A stretch of 64,000 nt of DNA from positions 124,001 through 188,000 of the forward strand of contig NZ_JADIKC010000002.1 of assembly GCF_016905005.1 (NCBI RefSeq), read 5' to 3'. Positions 1 to 10,804 of this stretch are shown piece after piece. Each line of letters starts with the position of its first letter. The stretch's first letter is position 1. Source of the DNA: Dyella kyungheensis. Lineage in GTDB: Bacteria; Pseudomonadota; Gammaproteobacteria; Xanthomonadales; Rhodanobacteraceae. The notes under the pieces were generated by a model. The model saw only the letters and a program-made list of their open reading frames with translations, was not told the DNA's origin and did not search any database. The translations under genes and the position numbers were made by a program.

Positions 1-1115
1 TCTACATCCTGATCCTGCCGGCGTTCGGCATCTTCTCGGAAGTGACCGCCACCTTCAGCCGCAAGCCGCTGTTCGGTTATGCCTCGATGGTCTACGCCAC
101 GGTGGTGATCACGGTGCTGTCGTACCTGGTGTGGCTGCACCACTTCTTCACCATGGGTTCGGGCGCCAGCGTCAATTCGTTCTTCGGCATCACCACCATG
201 ATCATCTCGATCCCCACGGGGGCGAAGATCTTCAACTGGTTGTTCACGATGTATCGCGGCCGGGTCGAGTTCGAGCTGCCGATGATGTGGACGGTGGCGT
301 TCATGGTCACCTTCGTGATCGGCGGCATGACCGGCGTGCTGCTGGCGGTGCCGCCGGCGGACTTCTCGCTGCACAACAGCCTGTTCCTGATCGCGCATTT
401 CCATAACGTGATCATCGGCGGCGTGCTATTCGGGCTATTTGCCGGCATCACCTACTGGTTTCCGAAAGCGTTCGGTTTCCGGCTCGATCCGTTCTGGGGC
501 AAGTGTTCGTTCTGGCTGTGGGTGTCGGGCTTCTATTTCGCCTTCATGCCGCTCTACATGCTGGGCCTGATGGGCGTGACGCGCCGCCTCAGCCACTTCG
601 AGGATTCCTCACTGCAGATCTGGTTCCTGATCGCGGCATTCGGCGCCTTCCTGATCGCGCTGGGCATCGCCTGCAACATCATCCAGTTCGTGGTGAGCTT
701 CAAGAACCGCGAGGCACTGCGCGACGTCACCGGCGATCCGTGGGGTGGACGCACGCTGGAATGGTCCACCTCGTCGCCGCCGCCGAAGTACAACTTCGCC
801 TTTACGCCACGCATCCACGACCACGATGCCTGGTGGATGATGAAGAAGTATCACTGGCAGCGGCCGCTGAGCGGCTACCTGCCGATCCACATGCCGCACA
901 ACACCGGCGCCGGCTTCTTCATGGCCGTGCTGAGCTTCGTGCTCGGTTTCGCCATGATCTGGTACATGTGGCTGCTGGCGATCGTGGCGTTCGTCGCGCT
1001 GCTGGTGGTGGCGATCGGACACACGTTCAACTACGACCGCGAGTACTACATCCCGGCCGATGAAGTCGGCCGCATCGAACAGTCCCGCACGGATCTACTG
1101 GCCAGCCATGTCTGA
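1..1115 (+). CDS. cyoB: Cytochrome bo3 ubiquinol oxidase subunit I (3' part)
   Basis: The gene enters from outside the window; the reading frame is open from base 3, giving about 370 C-terminal residues. CyoB is the catalytic subunit of the bo3 quinol oxidase in the inner membrane: it oxidises ubiquinol, reduces oxygen to water and pumps protons. Visible family marks are [11 protein letters not shown], which carries the paired CuB histidines, and [12 protein letters not shown] near bases 388-420, whose two histidines ligate haem o3 and haem b. Several hydrophobic helices follow. Its stop overlaps the cyoC start by 8 bases, so subunits are co-translated. Identification is firm; the N-terminal half is not in the window. 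Confidence 0.97.
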   Translation, partial: YILILPAFGIFSEVTATFSRKPLFGYASMVYATVVITVLSYLVWLHHFFTMGSGASVNSFFGITTMIISIPTGAKIFNWLFTMYRGRVEFELPMMWTVAFMVTFVIGGMTGVLLAVPPADFSLHNSLFLIAHFHNVIIGGVLFGLFAGITYWFPKAFGFRLDPFWGKCSFWLWVSGFYFAFMPLYMLGLMGVTRRLSHFEDSSLQIWFLIAAFGAFLIALGIACNIIQFVVSFKNREALRDVTGDPWGGRTLEWSTSSPPPKYNFAFTPRIHDHDAWWMMKKYHWQRPLSGYLPIHMPHNTGAGFFMAVLSFVLGFAMIWYMWLLAIVAFVALLVVAIGHTFNYDREYYIPADEVGRIEQSRTDLLASHV

Positions 1116-1749
1116 TATGACCACCTCCATGACACCGGGCAGCGGCGGCCGTACGGAGCAGCTGCTGTTCCACGAGTCCACCGATCACCACCCGGCCAAC
1201 GGCACGCTGTTGGGTTTCTGGGTCTACCTGATGAGCGACTGCCTCATCTTCGCCTGCCTGTTTGCCGCCTACGGTGTGCTCGGACGCGAATACGCCGGCG
1301 GACCCACCGCGCAGGAAGTGCTGGAGTTGCCGGCGGTCGCGGTGAACACGACGTTGCTGCTGCTTTCGTCGATCACCTACGGTTTTGCCGTGCTGGCGAT
1401 GCAGCGCAACCGGCAGAACCCGATGCTGGTCTGGCTGGTGATCACCGGCTTGCTGGGCGCGGGCTTCATCACGCTGGAACTGCGCGAGTTTGCGCACCTC
1501 ATCTCGATCGGCGCGGGGCCGCAGCGCAGCGCCTTCCTTTCCTCGTTCTTCACCCTGGTGGGTACGCACGGCCTGCACGTGACCTGCGGCCTGATCTGGA
1601 TGGTGGTGTTGATCACCCAGGTGCTGAAGAAAGGCCTGATTACCGCCAACAAGCGGCGCCTGTTGTGCCTGTCGATGTTCTGGCACTTCCTGGACGTGGT
1701 GTGGGTGGGCGTCTTCAGCTTCGTCTATCTGATGGGAGTGCTGCCATGA
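1108..1749 (+). CDS. cyoC: Cytochrome bo3 ubiquinol oxidase subunit III
   Basis: The 213-residue product is subunit III of the haem-copper quinol oxidase, a five-helix inner-membrane protein that stabilises the complex. The sequence shows [17 protein letters not shown], typical of CyoC/COX3, and a C-terminal [21 protein letters not shown] helix ending the chain. I chose the ATG at 1108, which overlaps the cyoB stop by 8 bases, over an upstream in-frame start at 1060 that would run deep into cyoB. The stop overlaps the cyoD start as ATGA. Length and helices fit the family. Confidence 0.96.
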   Translation: MSDMTTSMTPGSGGRTEQLLFHESTDHHPANGTLLGFWVYLMSDCLIFACLFAAYGVLGREYAGGPTAQEVLELPAVAVNTTLLLLSSITYGFAVLAMQRNRQNPMLVWLVITGLLGAGFITLELREFAHLISIGAGPQRSAFLSSFFTLVGTHGLHVTCGLIWMVVLITQVLKKGLITANKRRLLCLSMFWHFLDVVWVGVFSFVYLMGVLP

Positions 1750-2135
1750 GCGCGCATGACGAACTGCACGCCCACGACGACGGTCACGGTCACGACGACG
1801 ATCTGGGCATCCACGCCACCCTCAGTGGCTACATGACGGGCTTCGTATTGTCGGTGATCCTCACCGTCATTCCGTTCTGGCTGGTGATGGGCCATGTGAT
1901 CACCAAGTCGAGCACCGCGGCCGTGATCATCCTGGCGCTGGCCGCCGTGCAGATCGTGGTGCACATGATCTACTTCCTGCACATGAACGCGAAATCGGAA
2001 GGCGGCTGGAACATGTTGGCGCTGGTGTTTACCATCGTGCTGGTCGTCATCACGCTGAGCGGGTCGATCTGGATCATGTATCACCTCAACAGCAACATGA
2101 TGCCGTCGATGATGGATCCGTCGAACCTGCCCTGA
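1746..2135 (+). CDS. cyoD: Cytochrome bo3 ubiquinol oxidase subunit IV
   Basis: This 129-residue protein is the small subunit IV of cytochrome bo3, with three predicted transmembrane helices and the family motif [11 protein letters not shown] in the second helix. It helps assemble the CuB centre of subunit I. The N terminus is longer than the E. coli protein and is rich in His and Asp ([12 protein letters not shown]), a possible metal-binding segment. The start ATG at 1746 overlaps the cyoC stop (ATGA), which implies translational coupling. No cyoE haem O synthase follows; a SURF1 gene takes that place. Confidence 0.95.
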   Translation: MSAHDELHAHDDGHGHDDDLGIHATLSGYMTGFVLSVILTVIPFWLVMGHVITKSSTAAVIILALAAVQIVVHMIYFLHMNAKSEGGWNMLALVFTIVLVVITLSGSIWIMYHLNSNMMPSMMDPSNLP

Positions 2136-2169
2136 CGATCCGCGTTCAACCTTCGCCGTGTGAATCCCG

Positions 2170-2940
2170 ATGAGTGTTGCTGAAGAACCGGGCCGCCCGC
2201 CGCGCGGCCCCGTGGCGCTGGCCTTGCTGACCCTGCTTGGCGTGGTGTTGTTCGCCGGTTTTGTCGCATTGGGTACCTGGCAGGTCTATCGCCTCGGCTG
2301 GAAGCGCGAGCTGATCGCGCGGGTGGACGCGCGCGCGCATGCGCTGCCGTCGCCGGCGCCAGCCCGGGCGCAATGGCGAGATCTCACGGCACAGTCGTCG
2401 GAATACAGCCACGTCGCACTGCGCGGCACGTTCGCGCACGACCAGCAGACGCTGGTGTGGGCGTCCACGGATCTCGGCAGCGGCTATTGGGTCGTCACAC
2501 CGCTACGCCAGGCCGACGGTTCCGTCGTGCTGGTCAATCGCGGCTTCGTGCTCACCGATTGGTGCGGCATCAGCGGCCGCTGCGAGCGTGGCCCCCAAGG
2601 TGAGGTCGACCTGACTGGCCTGCTGCGCATGAGCGAGCAGGGCAACTTCATTCGGCACAACGATCCCGCGCGCGACAGCTGGTATACGCGCGACGTTTCG
2701 GGGATCGCCGCGAAGCGCGGGCTCCGTGACGTCGCACCGTATTTCGTCGACGAGGACGCCGCACCCGGAAGTCTGGCCGCCGGCCAACGCACATGGCCGC
2801 AGGGCGGGCTCACGGTGATCGCCTTTCCCAACAACCATCTCAGCTATCTGATCACCTGGTATGTGCTGGCTTTGATGGTGTTGGCGGCGGGCGTGTATGT
2901 GGCGCGGGACGAGCTGCGCTTGCGTCGCCACAACCCATAA
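2170..2940 (+). CDS. SURF1 family oxidase assembly protein
   Basis: The 256-residue product has the SURF1 architecture: an N-terminal transmembrane helix (about residues 17-38), the diagnostic GTWQVYRLGWKRELI just after it, a periplasmic loop, and a second helix near residues 225-247. SURF1 proteins help insert haem into haem-copper oxidases. It lies 34 bases after cyoD on the same strand, so it most likely serves the bo3 quinol oxidase, like the quinol-oxidase-specific Surf1 known from Paracoccus. That partner assignment is inference from position. A perfect inverted repeat begins just after the stop. Confidence 0.92.
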   Translation: MSVAEEPGRPPRGPVALALLTLLGVVLFAGFVALGTWQVYRLGWKRELIARVDARAHALPSPAPARAQWRDLTAQSSEYSHVALRGTFAHDQQTLVWASTDLGSGYWVVTPLRQADGSVVLVNRGFVLTDWCGISGRCERGPQGEVDLTGLLRMSEQGNFIRHNDPARDSWYTRDVSGIAAKRGLRDVAPYFVDEDAAPGSLAAGQRTWPQGGLTVIAFPNNHLSYLITWYVLALMVLAAGVYVARDELRLRRHNP

Positions 2941-2941
2941 T

Positions 2942-3023
2942 CTGTGGGAGCGCACCCTGTGCGCGACAGCCGTGCCTCTCTATGCAACGCAGCGCCTGTC
3001 GCGCACAGGGTGCGCTCCCACAG
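2942..3023. repeat. REP-type palindrome, family A copy 1
   Basis: Two perfectly complementary 28-base arms (2942-2969 and 2996-3023) beginning CTGTGGGAGCGC flank a 26-base loop. The same arms recur at 33958, 44826, 54730 and 61284. It sits between a plus-strand and a minus-strand gene, so transcription converges on it; it may act as a terminator or RNA-end stabiliser. Confidence 0.9.
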
Positions 3024-3036
3024 TGATTGCATGCAC

Positions 3037-3570
3037 TTACATCTTCAGGAACGACTTGCCCTGCTTGAGCACGGTATCGCACACCTTGGTGGTGATCTGC
3101 GACTTCAAGTCGCTGGAGCCGCCGCCCACGCTGTTCAAATCCACGCTCTGGCCGCTGCTGCCCTGCAGGATGCCCTTGGCGCCGCTCAGATAGCCCGGAT
3201 CGTTGGTCCCGCTGCCCGTGCTGGCCATGCTGCTCGACGACTTCTTCTTGCTGCCGGTGAGCTGGCCGAGCATGTCGCTGGTACTGGAGCCGCTGCTATT
3301 GCTGGACGAGTTGGAGGCCGAACCGCCGCCCAGCTTGCCCATCAGCTGGTTCTGGATGCCCGAGGCGCCGGAGTCGCCACCGAGATAATTGTTCTTCACG
3401 CAGTACTGGAGCAGGCCCGCCACGTTGCCCATGCTGCCGGATGTCATGGAGCCGCCGCCGGGAATCATGCCGCCGAGCTTGCCCAGGTCCTGTGCGCCCG
3501 CCGTGCTGCAAGCCAGGCCCAGGGCGATGGCCATGCAGGCCGTACCGATGCTGCCGATGCGCTTGTTCAT
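3037..3570 (-). CDS. DUF2501 (YjjA-like) secreted protein
   Basis: This 177-residue protein has a signal peptide (about residues 1-27, ending before QDLGKL) and the DUF2501 pattern: GNVAGLLQYCVKNNYL after the signal, and a C-terminal KVCDTVLKQGKSFL, so two conserved cysteines lie in the exported part. The middle (about residues 85-135) is a Ser/Gly-rich low-complexity stretch. The start at 3570 is preceded by a good ribosome site (GGAGGG); nine residues further upstream the frame stays open but lacks a signal peptide start. Function is unknown; YjjA relatives are periplasmic. It stands alone between a palindrome and a divergent lipoprotein gene. Confidence 0.8.
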   Translation of the reverse strand: MNKRIGSIGTACMAIALGLACSTAGAQDLGKLGGMIPGGGSMTSGSMGNVAGLLQYCVKNNYLGGDSGASGIQNQLMGKLGGGSASNSSSNSSGSSTSDMLGQLTGSKKKSSSSMASTGSGTNDPGYLSGAKGILQGSSGQSVDLNSVGGGSSDLKSQITTKVCDTVLKQGKSFLKM

Positions 3571-3729
3571 GTGTATCCCTCCGTCAGGTGCGGGCATTCA
3601 ACACCTCGCGCCGTTACGACCGCGTAAGCGGAGTGCAGGGATGGTACGTTTCCTACAAGGACTTGCACCAAAGCCTTGCCCACCTACCATGGGCACGACA
3701 GCTCCCATCCCACCCACGGAAGACGCTCG

Positions 3730-4095
3730 ATGAAACGATATGTGGTTCTTGCCATGACGGTAACGCTGCTGGCCGGTTGCGCCAGCGCCGGCAGCCTGCG
3801 CAATTCCAAGCCCACCGCCTCGTATGCGGGGCCGGGTAGCGCGGCCGACATCGCCTCGTGCATTTCCGGCGCCTGGGGCAGCAAGCCGGTGCACCTGGAG
3901 TCGTACGTGCTCTACACCGGCACCACCATCGAGATCCATCAGACCGAGAACGGCCCTGCCGTGGCGCTGGTGGACATCAAACCGGTGAGCGACCACACGG
4001 TGGCCACGTACTACTCGAACTTCGACGAAGACGACACCTGGTATTTCCAGCAGGTGCAGGAATGCGTCGACAAGACGCCGGCTCCCGCGCCGTAA
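3730..4095 (+). CDS. Small lipoprotein, function unknown
   Basis: The 121-residue product begins with a lipoprotein signal whose lipobox LAGC places the acylated cysteine at residue 17, so it should be anchored in the inner or outer membrane. The mature part contains SCISGAWGSKPVHLES and ends in a Pro/Ala tail. I do not recognise a named family. The ATG at 3730 is preferred over an in-frame start at 3676 because only it places the lipobox near the N terminus. It is divergent from the DUF2501 gene and convergent with the next gene, with a strong hairpin between them. Confidence 0.75.
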   Translation: MKRYVVLAMTVTLLAGCASAGSLRNSKPTASYAGPGSAADIASCISGAWGSKPVHLESYVLYTGTTIEIHQTENGPAVALVDIKPVSDHTVATYYSNFDEDDTWYFQQVQECVDKTPAPAP

Positions 4096-4103
4096 CGGGT
4101 AAA

Positions 4104-4130
4104 CCGTGGCCCGGCTTGCACGGGCCACGG
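4104..4130. terminator. Hairpin between convergent genes
   Basis: A 10-base perfect stem (CCGTGGCCCG pairing with CGGGCCACGG) with a 7-base loop lies just after the lipoprotein stop and before the stop of the opposing gene. There is no clear T tract, so efficiency as an intrinsic terminator is uncertain. Confidence 0.6.
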
Positions 4131-4134
4131 CGCA

Positions 4135-4662
4135 TCAGAGGTTGCTGAAAACCGCCGACAGCGACGGCCCCAGGCTGTCATGCGGAGCGCGAAGCACCGC
4201 TACGGAGTAACCCGCACCGCCGGTCAGCGCACGCTCGAACTTGAAGCCGGTGTCGGTTGGAATGACGGTCTGAGCCCCCTGCAGCGCGGCATCGACCCGC
4301 GAGAACTGACTCGTCGTAAGCACCACCTGCGCGATCGTACGCGCACGCGCCATCCATCCCTGATCGGTGCGGCCTTCATCGTTCACCACCCAGAGGCGCG
4401 CAGCGATCATCGGCGTCATGCATCCGATGGTGCCCACCCGGAGCACATCACCGTTGCGGTACAACACGGTCGCCCGCAGCCCAGCCGGATCGAGCATCAC
4501 GGATTGCACATCCGCTTCGGACTTCAAGCGCTCGATGTCCATCTCAAGCTTGCGCACGGGACATGCCGTGATGGCGTCGTCGGGCTCCGCGGCGTGCGCG
4601 TCTGCGACGAAAGACATCAGTGAGCCGCACAACAACCAGCCAACTGCCTTGCCGATGCGCAT
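4135..4662 (-). CDS. Periplasmic protein of unknown function
   Basis: The 175-residue product has a clear signal peptide (residues 1-24, ending before AEPDDAITAC). The mature protein is soluble with no family I can name; it contains CPVRKLEMDIERLKSEAD and GGAGYSVAVLRAPHDSLG. Two cysteines (in ITACPVR and TIGCMTP) could form a disulphide. The start at 4662 was chosen because the longer open frame upstream (to 4821) has no signal sequence and runs into eda. Treat as a conserved-hypothetical exported protein. Confidence 0.65.
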   Translation of the reverse strand: MRIGKAVGWLLCGSLMSFVADAHAAEPDDAITACPVRKLEMDIERLKSEADVQSVMLDPAGLRATVLYRNGDVLRVGTIGCMTPMIAARLWVVNDEGRTDQGWMARARTIAQVVLTTSQFSRVDAALQGAQTVIPTDTGFKFERALTGGAGYSVAVLRAPHDSLGPSLSAVFSNL

Positions 4663-4736
4663 TCCGCCCCTCCGGAATATGGGATGGGCGCACTGTGCCA
4701 TGGGCATCTGGGCCACGCCAGATACCCTGCAGGCAC

Positions 4737-5378
4737 TCAGCGTAGTGCGGCCGCTTCGCGCGCCAGCAACTCGATACCAGCCCAATCGCCGGCATGCAGT
4801 TTGTCGGCGGGGGTAAGCCATGAACCGCCGACGCAGACAACATTGGATAACGAAAGAAAGTCGGGTGCACTGCTCAGGCTGATGCCGCCGGTGGGGCAGA
4901 ATTTCACCTGCGGCAGCGGGCTGGCCCAGGCGCCGAGCAGCTTGTGCCCGCCGACCGGCACGGCGGGGAAGAGTTTGAGGAAGCGATAACCGCGCTCGAG
5001 CAGGGTCATCACTTCGCTGGCGGTAGCAGCGCCGGGTAGCAGCGGCAGTTCGCTGTCGTCAGCCGCATCCAGCAAGCCCGGCGACACGCCGGGCGATACG
5101 GCGAACTTCGCGCCAGCCTTGTGCGCGGCGCGCAGGTCCTTGGCGCTGAGCACGGTGCCCACGCCGACCACCGCGCCTTCCACTTCCTCGGCGATCGCCT
5201 TGATCGCATCCAGCGCAGCCGGCGTGCGCAGCGTGACTTCGATCGCGGGAATGCCGCCGGCCACCAGGGCGCGCGCCATCGGCACCGCCTGGCGGGCGTC
5301 GTCGATGATCACCACGGGGACCACCGGCGCGAGGCGCAGCGTGGATTCGACCTGCTTCTGCTTGTTTTCGATGCTCAT
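4737..5378 (-). CDS. eda: 2-keto-3-deoxy-6-phosphogluconate aldolase
   Basis: Eda cleaves KDPG to pyruvate and glyceraldehyde 3-phosphate, the last step of the Entner-Doudoroff pathway, in the cytoplasm. The 213-residue protein shows the class I aldolase marks: Glu47 in AIEVTLRTP and the Schiff-base lysine Lys135 in YRFLKLFPA, followed by the phosphate-binding CPTGGIS. The length fits the trimeric family. The start at 5378 (MSIENK) lies 37 bases after the edd stop on the same strand, consistent with one operon zwf-pgl-edd-eda. Confidence 0.95.
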   Translation of the reverse strand: MSIENKQKQVESTLRLAPVVPVVIIDDARQAVPMARALVAGGIPAIEVTLRTPAALDAIKAIAEEVEGAVVGVGTVLSAKDLRAAHKAGAKFAVSPGVSPGLLDAADDSELPLLPGAATASEVMTLLERGYRFLKLFPAVPVGGHKLLGAWASPLPQVKFCPTGGISLSSAPDFLSLSNVVCVGGSWLTPADKLHAGDWAGIELLAREAAALR

Positions 5379-5415
5379 GGCTTTCCGTACGTATCGAGGT
5401 GGATAAGGCGCGGCG

Positions 5416-7233
<1,818 letters not shown>

Positions 7234-7303
7234 GTTCGAACTCCGGAAGCATCAGGCGATGCGCCGGTCAGCGCATCGATTCATCGGTGAAGCCGCGGAT
7301 GCC

Positions 7304-8017
7304 TCAAGGGCACCAGTACACGGCAACCGGCACGCGCTGCTGGGTCAGCACCGAGCGCACGGGAAAGTTCGCGGCCTCGCCCAGGGCCAGCCGCGCGTCG
7401 GCCAGCAGCTGTCGCTTGGCCTCGCCTTCGATGTGCAGATACAACGCACGCGTGTCGAGCAGCGCCGACAAGGTGAAGGTGATGCGCGGTTCGCCGGCAC
7501 CGGCCGCACGCATCGGCAGGACGCGCGCGGTGTTGTTGAGGTCGAGCGCTTCGGGCAGACGATCGCCTTCGGGAAAGAACGATGCGGTGTGCCCGTCGTT
7601 GCCCATGCCCAGGATCACCGCGTCGAACGGCAGCTCGAGCGAGGCCACGCGTGCACGCACCGCGGCAAGACCCGCCTCGGGCGTGGGCGCATCGCTGTAG
7701 AGCGGCACGAACTGCGCCTGGCTCGCCTCGTGCTGCAGCAACATGGCCTTGACCATCGCGGCATTGGAACGCTCGTTGCTCTCGGGCACCCAGCGCTCGT
7801 CCACCAGCGTCACCTGCACCTTCGACCAGTCCAGCGTCTGGCGCGACAACGCCTCGAAGAAGTGTTTCGGCGTGCTGCCGCCGGAAACGGCGAGCAGTGC
7901 ATGGCCGCGCTCGGTGACGGCGTTGCGCAGGCGACCGGCGATGCGTTCGGCCAATGCACGGGCAAGCGCATGGCAGTCGGTGAAACTGTGGCTGGTGACG
8001 TCGAGGGTGTCAGGCAT
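7304..8017 (-). CDS. pgl: 6-phosphogluconolactonase
   Basis: Pgl hydrolyses 6-phosphogluconolactone to 6-phosphogluconate, linking Zwf to Edd. The 237-residue product has the NagB/SugarP-isomerase fold marks of the Pgl/DevB family: LLAVSGGSTPKHFFEAL, LVDERWVP and LGMGNDGHTASFFP. I take the ATG at 8017 (MPDTLDV); the open frame extends 11 residues further but that start would lengthen the N terminus beyond the family. It follows zwf after a 134-base gap containing a hairpin. Confidence 0.94.
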   Translation of the reverse strand: MPDTLDVTSHSFTDCHALARALAERIAGRLRNAVTERGHALLAVSGGSTPKHFFEALSRQTLDWSKVQVTLVDERWVPESNERSNAAMVKAMLLQHEASQAQFVPLYSDAPTPEAGLAAVRARVASLELPFDAVILGMGNDGHTASFFPEGDRLPEALDLNNTARVLPMRAAGAGEPRITFTLSALLDTRALYLHIEGEAKRQLLADARLALGEAANFPVRSVLTQQRVPVAVYWCP

Positions 8018-8098
8018 GATGGATAGGCAGCGGCGGCTTCGCGGAAACACACGCGTCGCGAAAAGATGAGACGGGCGGGCAGTCTAGGAACCGTTCCG

Positions 8099-8127
8099 CG
8101 ATGCACAGGTGAAGCACCCGTGCATCG
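8099..8127. other. Intra-operon hairpin between zwf and pgl
   Basis: An inverted repeat with an 8-base outer stem (CGATGCAC with GTGCATCG), single A and C bulges, a 4-base inner stem (GGTG with CACC) and an AAG loop lies in the 134-base zwf-pgl gap. There is no T tract. It could be an RNA-processing or stability element that sets different zwf and pgl-edd-eda levels. Role is inference. Confidence 0.5.
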
Positions 8128-8151
8128 CTTTCGACCAAACCGAACGACGGC

Positions 8152-9612
8152 TTATTCACTGTCCTCGTTCCAGGTGCGGCCATCGCGCTCGATCAGCGCC
8201 ACGGCAGCACTCGGACCCCAGGTACCCGAGGTATACGGACGCGGCGCTTCGCCGCTGTCCGCCCACGCACCGAGGATGGGATCGGCCCAGCGCCATGCCG
8301 CTTCCACTTCATCGCGGCGCATGAACAGCGTGGGATTGCCGCGCACCACGTCGAGCAGCAGGCGCTCGTACGCATCGGGCTGCTGCACGCCGAACGCTTC
8401 GGCAAAACTCATGTCCAGCGGCACATGGCGCAGGCGCAGGCCGCCGGGACCCGGATGCTTGATGGTGAGCCACAGCTTGATGTCTTCGTCCGGCTGCAGA
8501 CGCAGCACCAGGCGGTTTTGCGCGAGCGGGCCGGCCGACGGATCGAAGATGGAGTGCGGCACGGCCTTGAACACCACCGTGATCTCCGACACGCGCTCGG
8601 GCAGACGCTTGCCGGTGCGCAGATAGAACGGCACGCCGGCCCAGCGCCAGTTGGCGATCTCGGCCTTCACCGCCACGAAGGTCTCGGTGTTGGACTTGTG
8701 GTCCTTCAGCTCGTCGAGATAACCCGGCACGGCCTGGCCTTCGGCGGAGCCGGCGCGATACTGGCCGCGCACGGTGAGCTGGGCGGCATTGCTTTCATTG
8801 ATCGGCTTGAGCGAACGCAGCACCTTGAGCTTCTCGTCGCGCACCGCGTCGGGCGCGAGCGAGGATGGCGGCTCCATCGCCAGCATGCACAGCAGCTGCA
8901 GGATATGGTTCTGCACCATGTCGCGCAGCGCGCCGGCATGGTCGTAATAGCCCGCGCGCTGGCCCACGCCCAGCGTTTCGGCCACGGTGATCTGCACGTG
9001 GTCGATGTGCTCGGCATTCCACAGCGGTTCGAACAGCGCATTGCCGAAGCGCAACGCGAGCAGGTTCTGCACCGTTTCCTTGCCGAGGTAATGATCGATG
9101 CGGAACGTCTGCGACTCCTCGAAGAAGCGGCCGACGTCGTCGTTGATCTGGTTGGCGCTCTTGAGGTCGTGGCCGATGGGCTTTTCCAGCACCACGCGCG
9201 ACTTGCCCTTGTTGAGGTCGTACTTGCCCAGGCGGTTGCAGATGTCGACGAACAGGTCGGGCGAGGTGGACAGGTAGAACACGCGGATACGCTCCGCGTC
9301 CTTGCCCATCAGCTGGGCGAAATCGTCCCAGCCGTCGTCCTTGCGGGCATCGAGCGAGCGGTAGCCGACCAGCTTGAGAAAGTCTTCGACCTTGCCGTTG
9401 CCGTCCTTCTTCAGGACGCTGCGCAGGTTGTCCCGGTAGCCTTCGTCGTCGAGGCCTTCGCGGGCGATGCCGATGATGCGGCTGCCGGCGGGGATCTGGC
9501 CGTCCGCGTAACGGTGGTACAGCGCTGGCAGCAGCTTGCGCAGGGCAAGGTCGCCGGTGCCGCCGAAAATCACCAGGTCGAAGATCTCGACCGGCTGGGA
9601 AGAAGCAGTCAC
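8152..9612 (-). CDS. zwf: Glucose-6-phosphate dehydrogenase
   Basis: Zwf oxidises glucose 6-phosphate to 6-phosphogluconolactone with NAD(P)+, feeding the Entner-Doudoroff operon behind it. The protein shows the nucleotide-binding FGGTGDLALRKLLP at the N terminus, VLEKPIGHDL, and the active-site signature RIDHYLGKETVQN. The start is ambiguous. I chose GTG at 9612, which has a GAGG ribosome site 8 bases upstream and gives 486 residues, close to the family length; an ATG at 9654 would add 14 residues but has a weak ribosome site. The divergent GntR-type gene and repeated ACCA motifs suggest local control. Confidence 0.95.
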   Translation of the reverse strand: MTASSQPVEIFDLVIFGGTGDLALRKLLPALYHRYADGQIPAGSRIIGIAREGLDDEGYRDNLRSVLKKDGNGKVEDFLKLVGYRSLDARKDDGWDDFAQLMGKDAERIRVFYLSTSPDLFVDICNRLGKYDLNKGKSRVVLEKPIGHDLKSANQINDDVGRFFEESQTFRIDHYLGKETVQNLLALRFGNALFEPLWNAEHIDHVQITVAETLGVGQRAGYYDHAGALRDMVQNHILQLLCMLAMEPPSSLAPDAVRDEKLKVLRSLKPINESNAAQLTVRGQYRAGSAEGQAVPGYLDELKDHKSNTETFVAVKAEIANWRWAGVPFYLRTGKRLPERVSEITVVFKAVPHSIFDPSAGPLAQNRLVLRLQPDEDIKLWLTIKHPGPGGLRLRHVPLDMSFAEAFGVQQPDAYERLLLDVVRGNPTLFMRRDEVEAAWRWADPILGAWADSGEAPRPYTSGTWGPSAAVALIERDGRTWNEDSE

Positions 9613-9668
9613 TTCAGTCACCTCGAGGCGATGCGGGGAACGGGTGTGTGGCATGCATACCACGCACC

Positions 9669-9830
9669 TGGCCCGCAGATCGTACCAGTGACATACCAGA
9701 CAACACCAGTTCCCCGGCGACACCCGGTGAACCCGCGCTGGGCAAGGATTCGCCAGCAAAATTGGTACCACGCGCAAGGCCGCGAAAAAACACCTGATTG
9801 CCACATTGGTATGGTCATTGGTATCGTTCC
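9669..9830. promoter_or_regulatory. Divergent zwf / gntR control region with repeated TGGTAT motifs
   Basis: The gap between zwf and the GntR/UTRA gene contains a cluster of related short motifs. On the plus strand TTGGTAT occurs at about 9805-9811 and 9816-9822, with CCGGTAT just before the regulator start. The inverse (ACCAG, ATACCAG) occurs three times at about 9683-9710, and a self-complementary TGGTACCA lies near 9766. TGGTAT/ATACCA-type sites are known for HutC/NagR-type regulators, so these may be operators for both genes. Exact boundaries are uncertain. Confidence 0.5.
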
Positions 9831-9833
9831 GGT

Positions 9834-10586
9834 ATGGAAACCGCCCTCGTCAACGAATACCGCCGGCTCAGCCGCGACCCCGCCACCAGCCAGCCGCTGG
9901 CGTATCTGCGCCTGCGCCGGGCCATCCGCAACGTGGTCGAACACCGCGATATCGAGCCGGGTCAGGCGTTGCCCAGCGAGCGCGATCTCTCACGCCTGTT
10001 GCAGCTTTCACGCGTCACCGTGCGCAAGGCCATCTCGGGCCTGGTCGAGGAAGGCCTGCTCAACCAGCGCCATGGCGCCGGCACCTTCGTGGCGGAACGC
10101 ATCATCAAGCCGATGTCGCGCCTCACCAGCTTCACCGAGGACTTGCGTGCGCGTGGCCTCAATCCGCGCTCCGAGTTTTCCGAACGCATCATTGGCGAAG
10201 TGACGCCGGAAGAATCGATGGCGCTCAACCTCTCGCCGGGCGTGCTGGTGGCGCGCCTGCACCGCGTGCGTTACGCCAAGGAAGAGCCGCTGGCGATCGA
10301 ACGCAGCGTGGTGCCCGCCAGCATCCTGCCCGATCCGACCATCGTGCAGGACTCGCTGTACGAAGTGCTCGAAGCGCTGGGCGCCCGTCCGCGCCGCGCA
10401 TTGCAACGCCTGCGCGCGGTCTCGCTGGGCGCGCAGCAGGCACGCCTGCTGCACGTGCCAGCGGGCAGTGCCGGCCTCAATATCGAACGCCGCAGCTTCC
10501 TCGACGACGGCCGCGTGGTGGAGTTCACCACCTCGTGGTATCGCGGCGACATCTACGACTTCGTGGCGGAATTGCAGACCGACTGA
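9834..10586 (+). CDS. GntR/HutC family transcriptional regulator (UTRA domain)
   Basis: The 250-residue product has an N-terminal winged helix (about residues 20-85; LPSERDLSRLLQLSRVTVRKAI is split here as LPSERDLSRLLQ and LSRVTVRKAI) and a C-terminal UTRA ligand-binding domain (about 100-245) containing SMALNLSPGVLVARLHRVR-like and TTSWYRGDIYDF segments. Such regulators bind sugar phosphates, often amino sugars. Divergence from zwf and shared TGGTAT motifs suggest it controls the Entner-Doudoroff operon and itself; this is inference. The ATG at 9834 was chosen because upstream codons fall inside the motif cluster. An amino-sugar role elsewhere is the main alternative. Confidence 0.85.
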   Translation: METALVNEYRRLSRDPATSQPLAYLRLRRAIRNVVEHRDIEPGQALPSERDLSRLLQLSRVTVRKAISGLVEEGLLNQRHGAGTFVAERIIKPMSRLTSFTEDLRARGLNPRSEFSERIIGEVTPEESMALNLSPGVLVARLHRVRYAKEEPLAIERSVVPASILPDPTIVQDSLYEVLEALGARPRRALQRLRAVSLGAQQARLLHVPAGSAGLNIERRSFLDDGRVVEFTTSWYRGDIYDFVAELQTD

Positions 10587-10690
10587 GGTTGCCTGTCGCA
10601 CGAGCTACGGCGTTACCGTGACGATGCGGTGAAACGCTTTGCCAGTGTCGCTCCGCCGGCGCAGGACATGGCTTTCGGCACACCACTAAC

Positions 10691-10728
10691 GGCACATTCG
10701 GTCGCTCGTGTTTGCGGGCATAAAGGCG
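10691..10728 (+). promoter_or_regulatory. Conserved upstream block of RND gene 1
   Basis: GGCACATTCG followed 27 bases later (start to start) by GCATAAA and then GGCG is repeated, with 28-base spacing, before the second RND gene (14122-14160). Conservation between two duplicated genes suggests a promoter or regulator site copied with the gene. No clean -35/-10 pair is visible. Confidence 0.4.
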
Positions 10729-10804
10729 TCCGGGATGGCTGGTATGGGTAGCATCCCGTGTCACGAGGCGCGGATGGGGCGCGCCGTCTCAACGGTCGCT
10801 TGCC

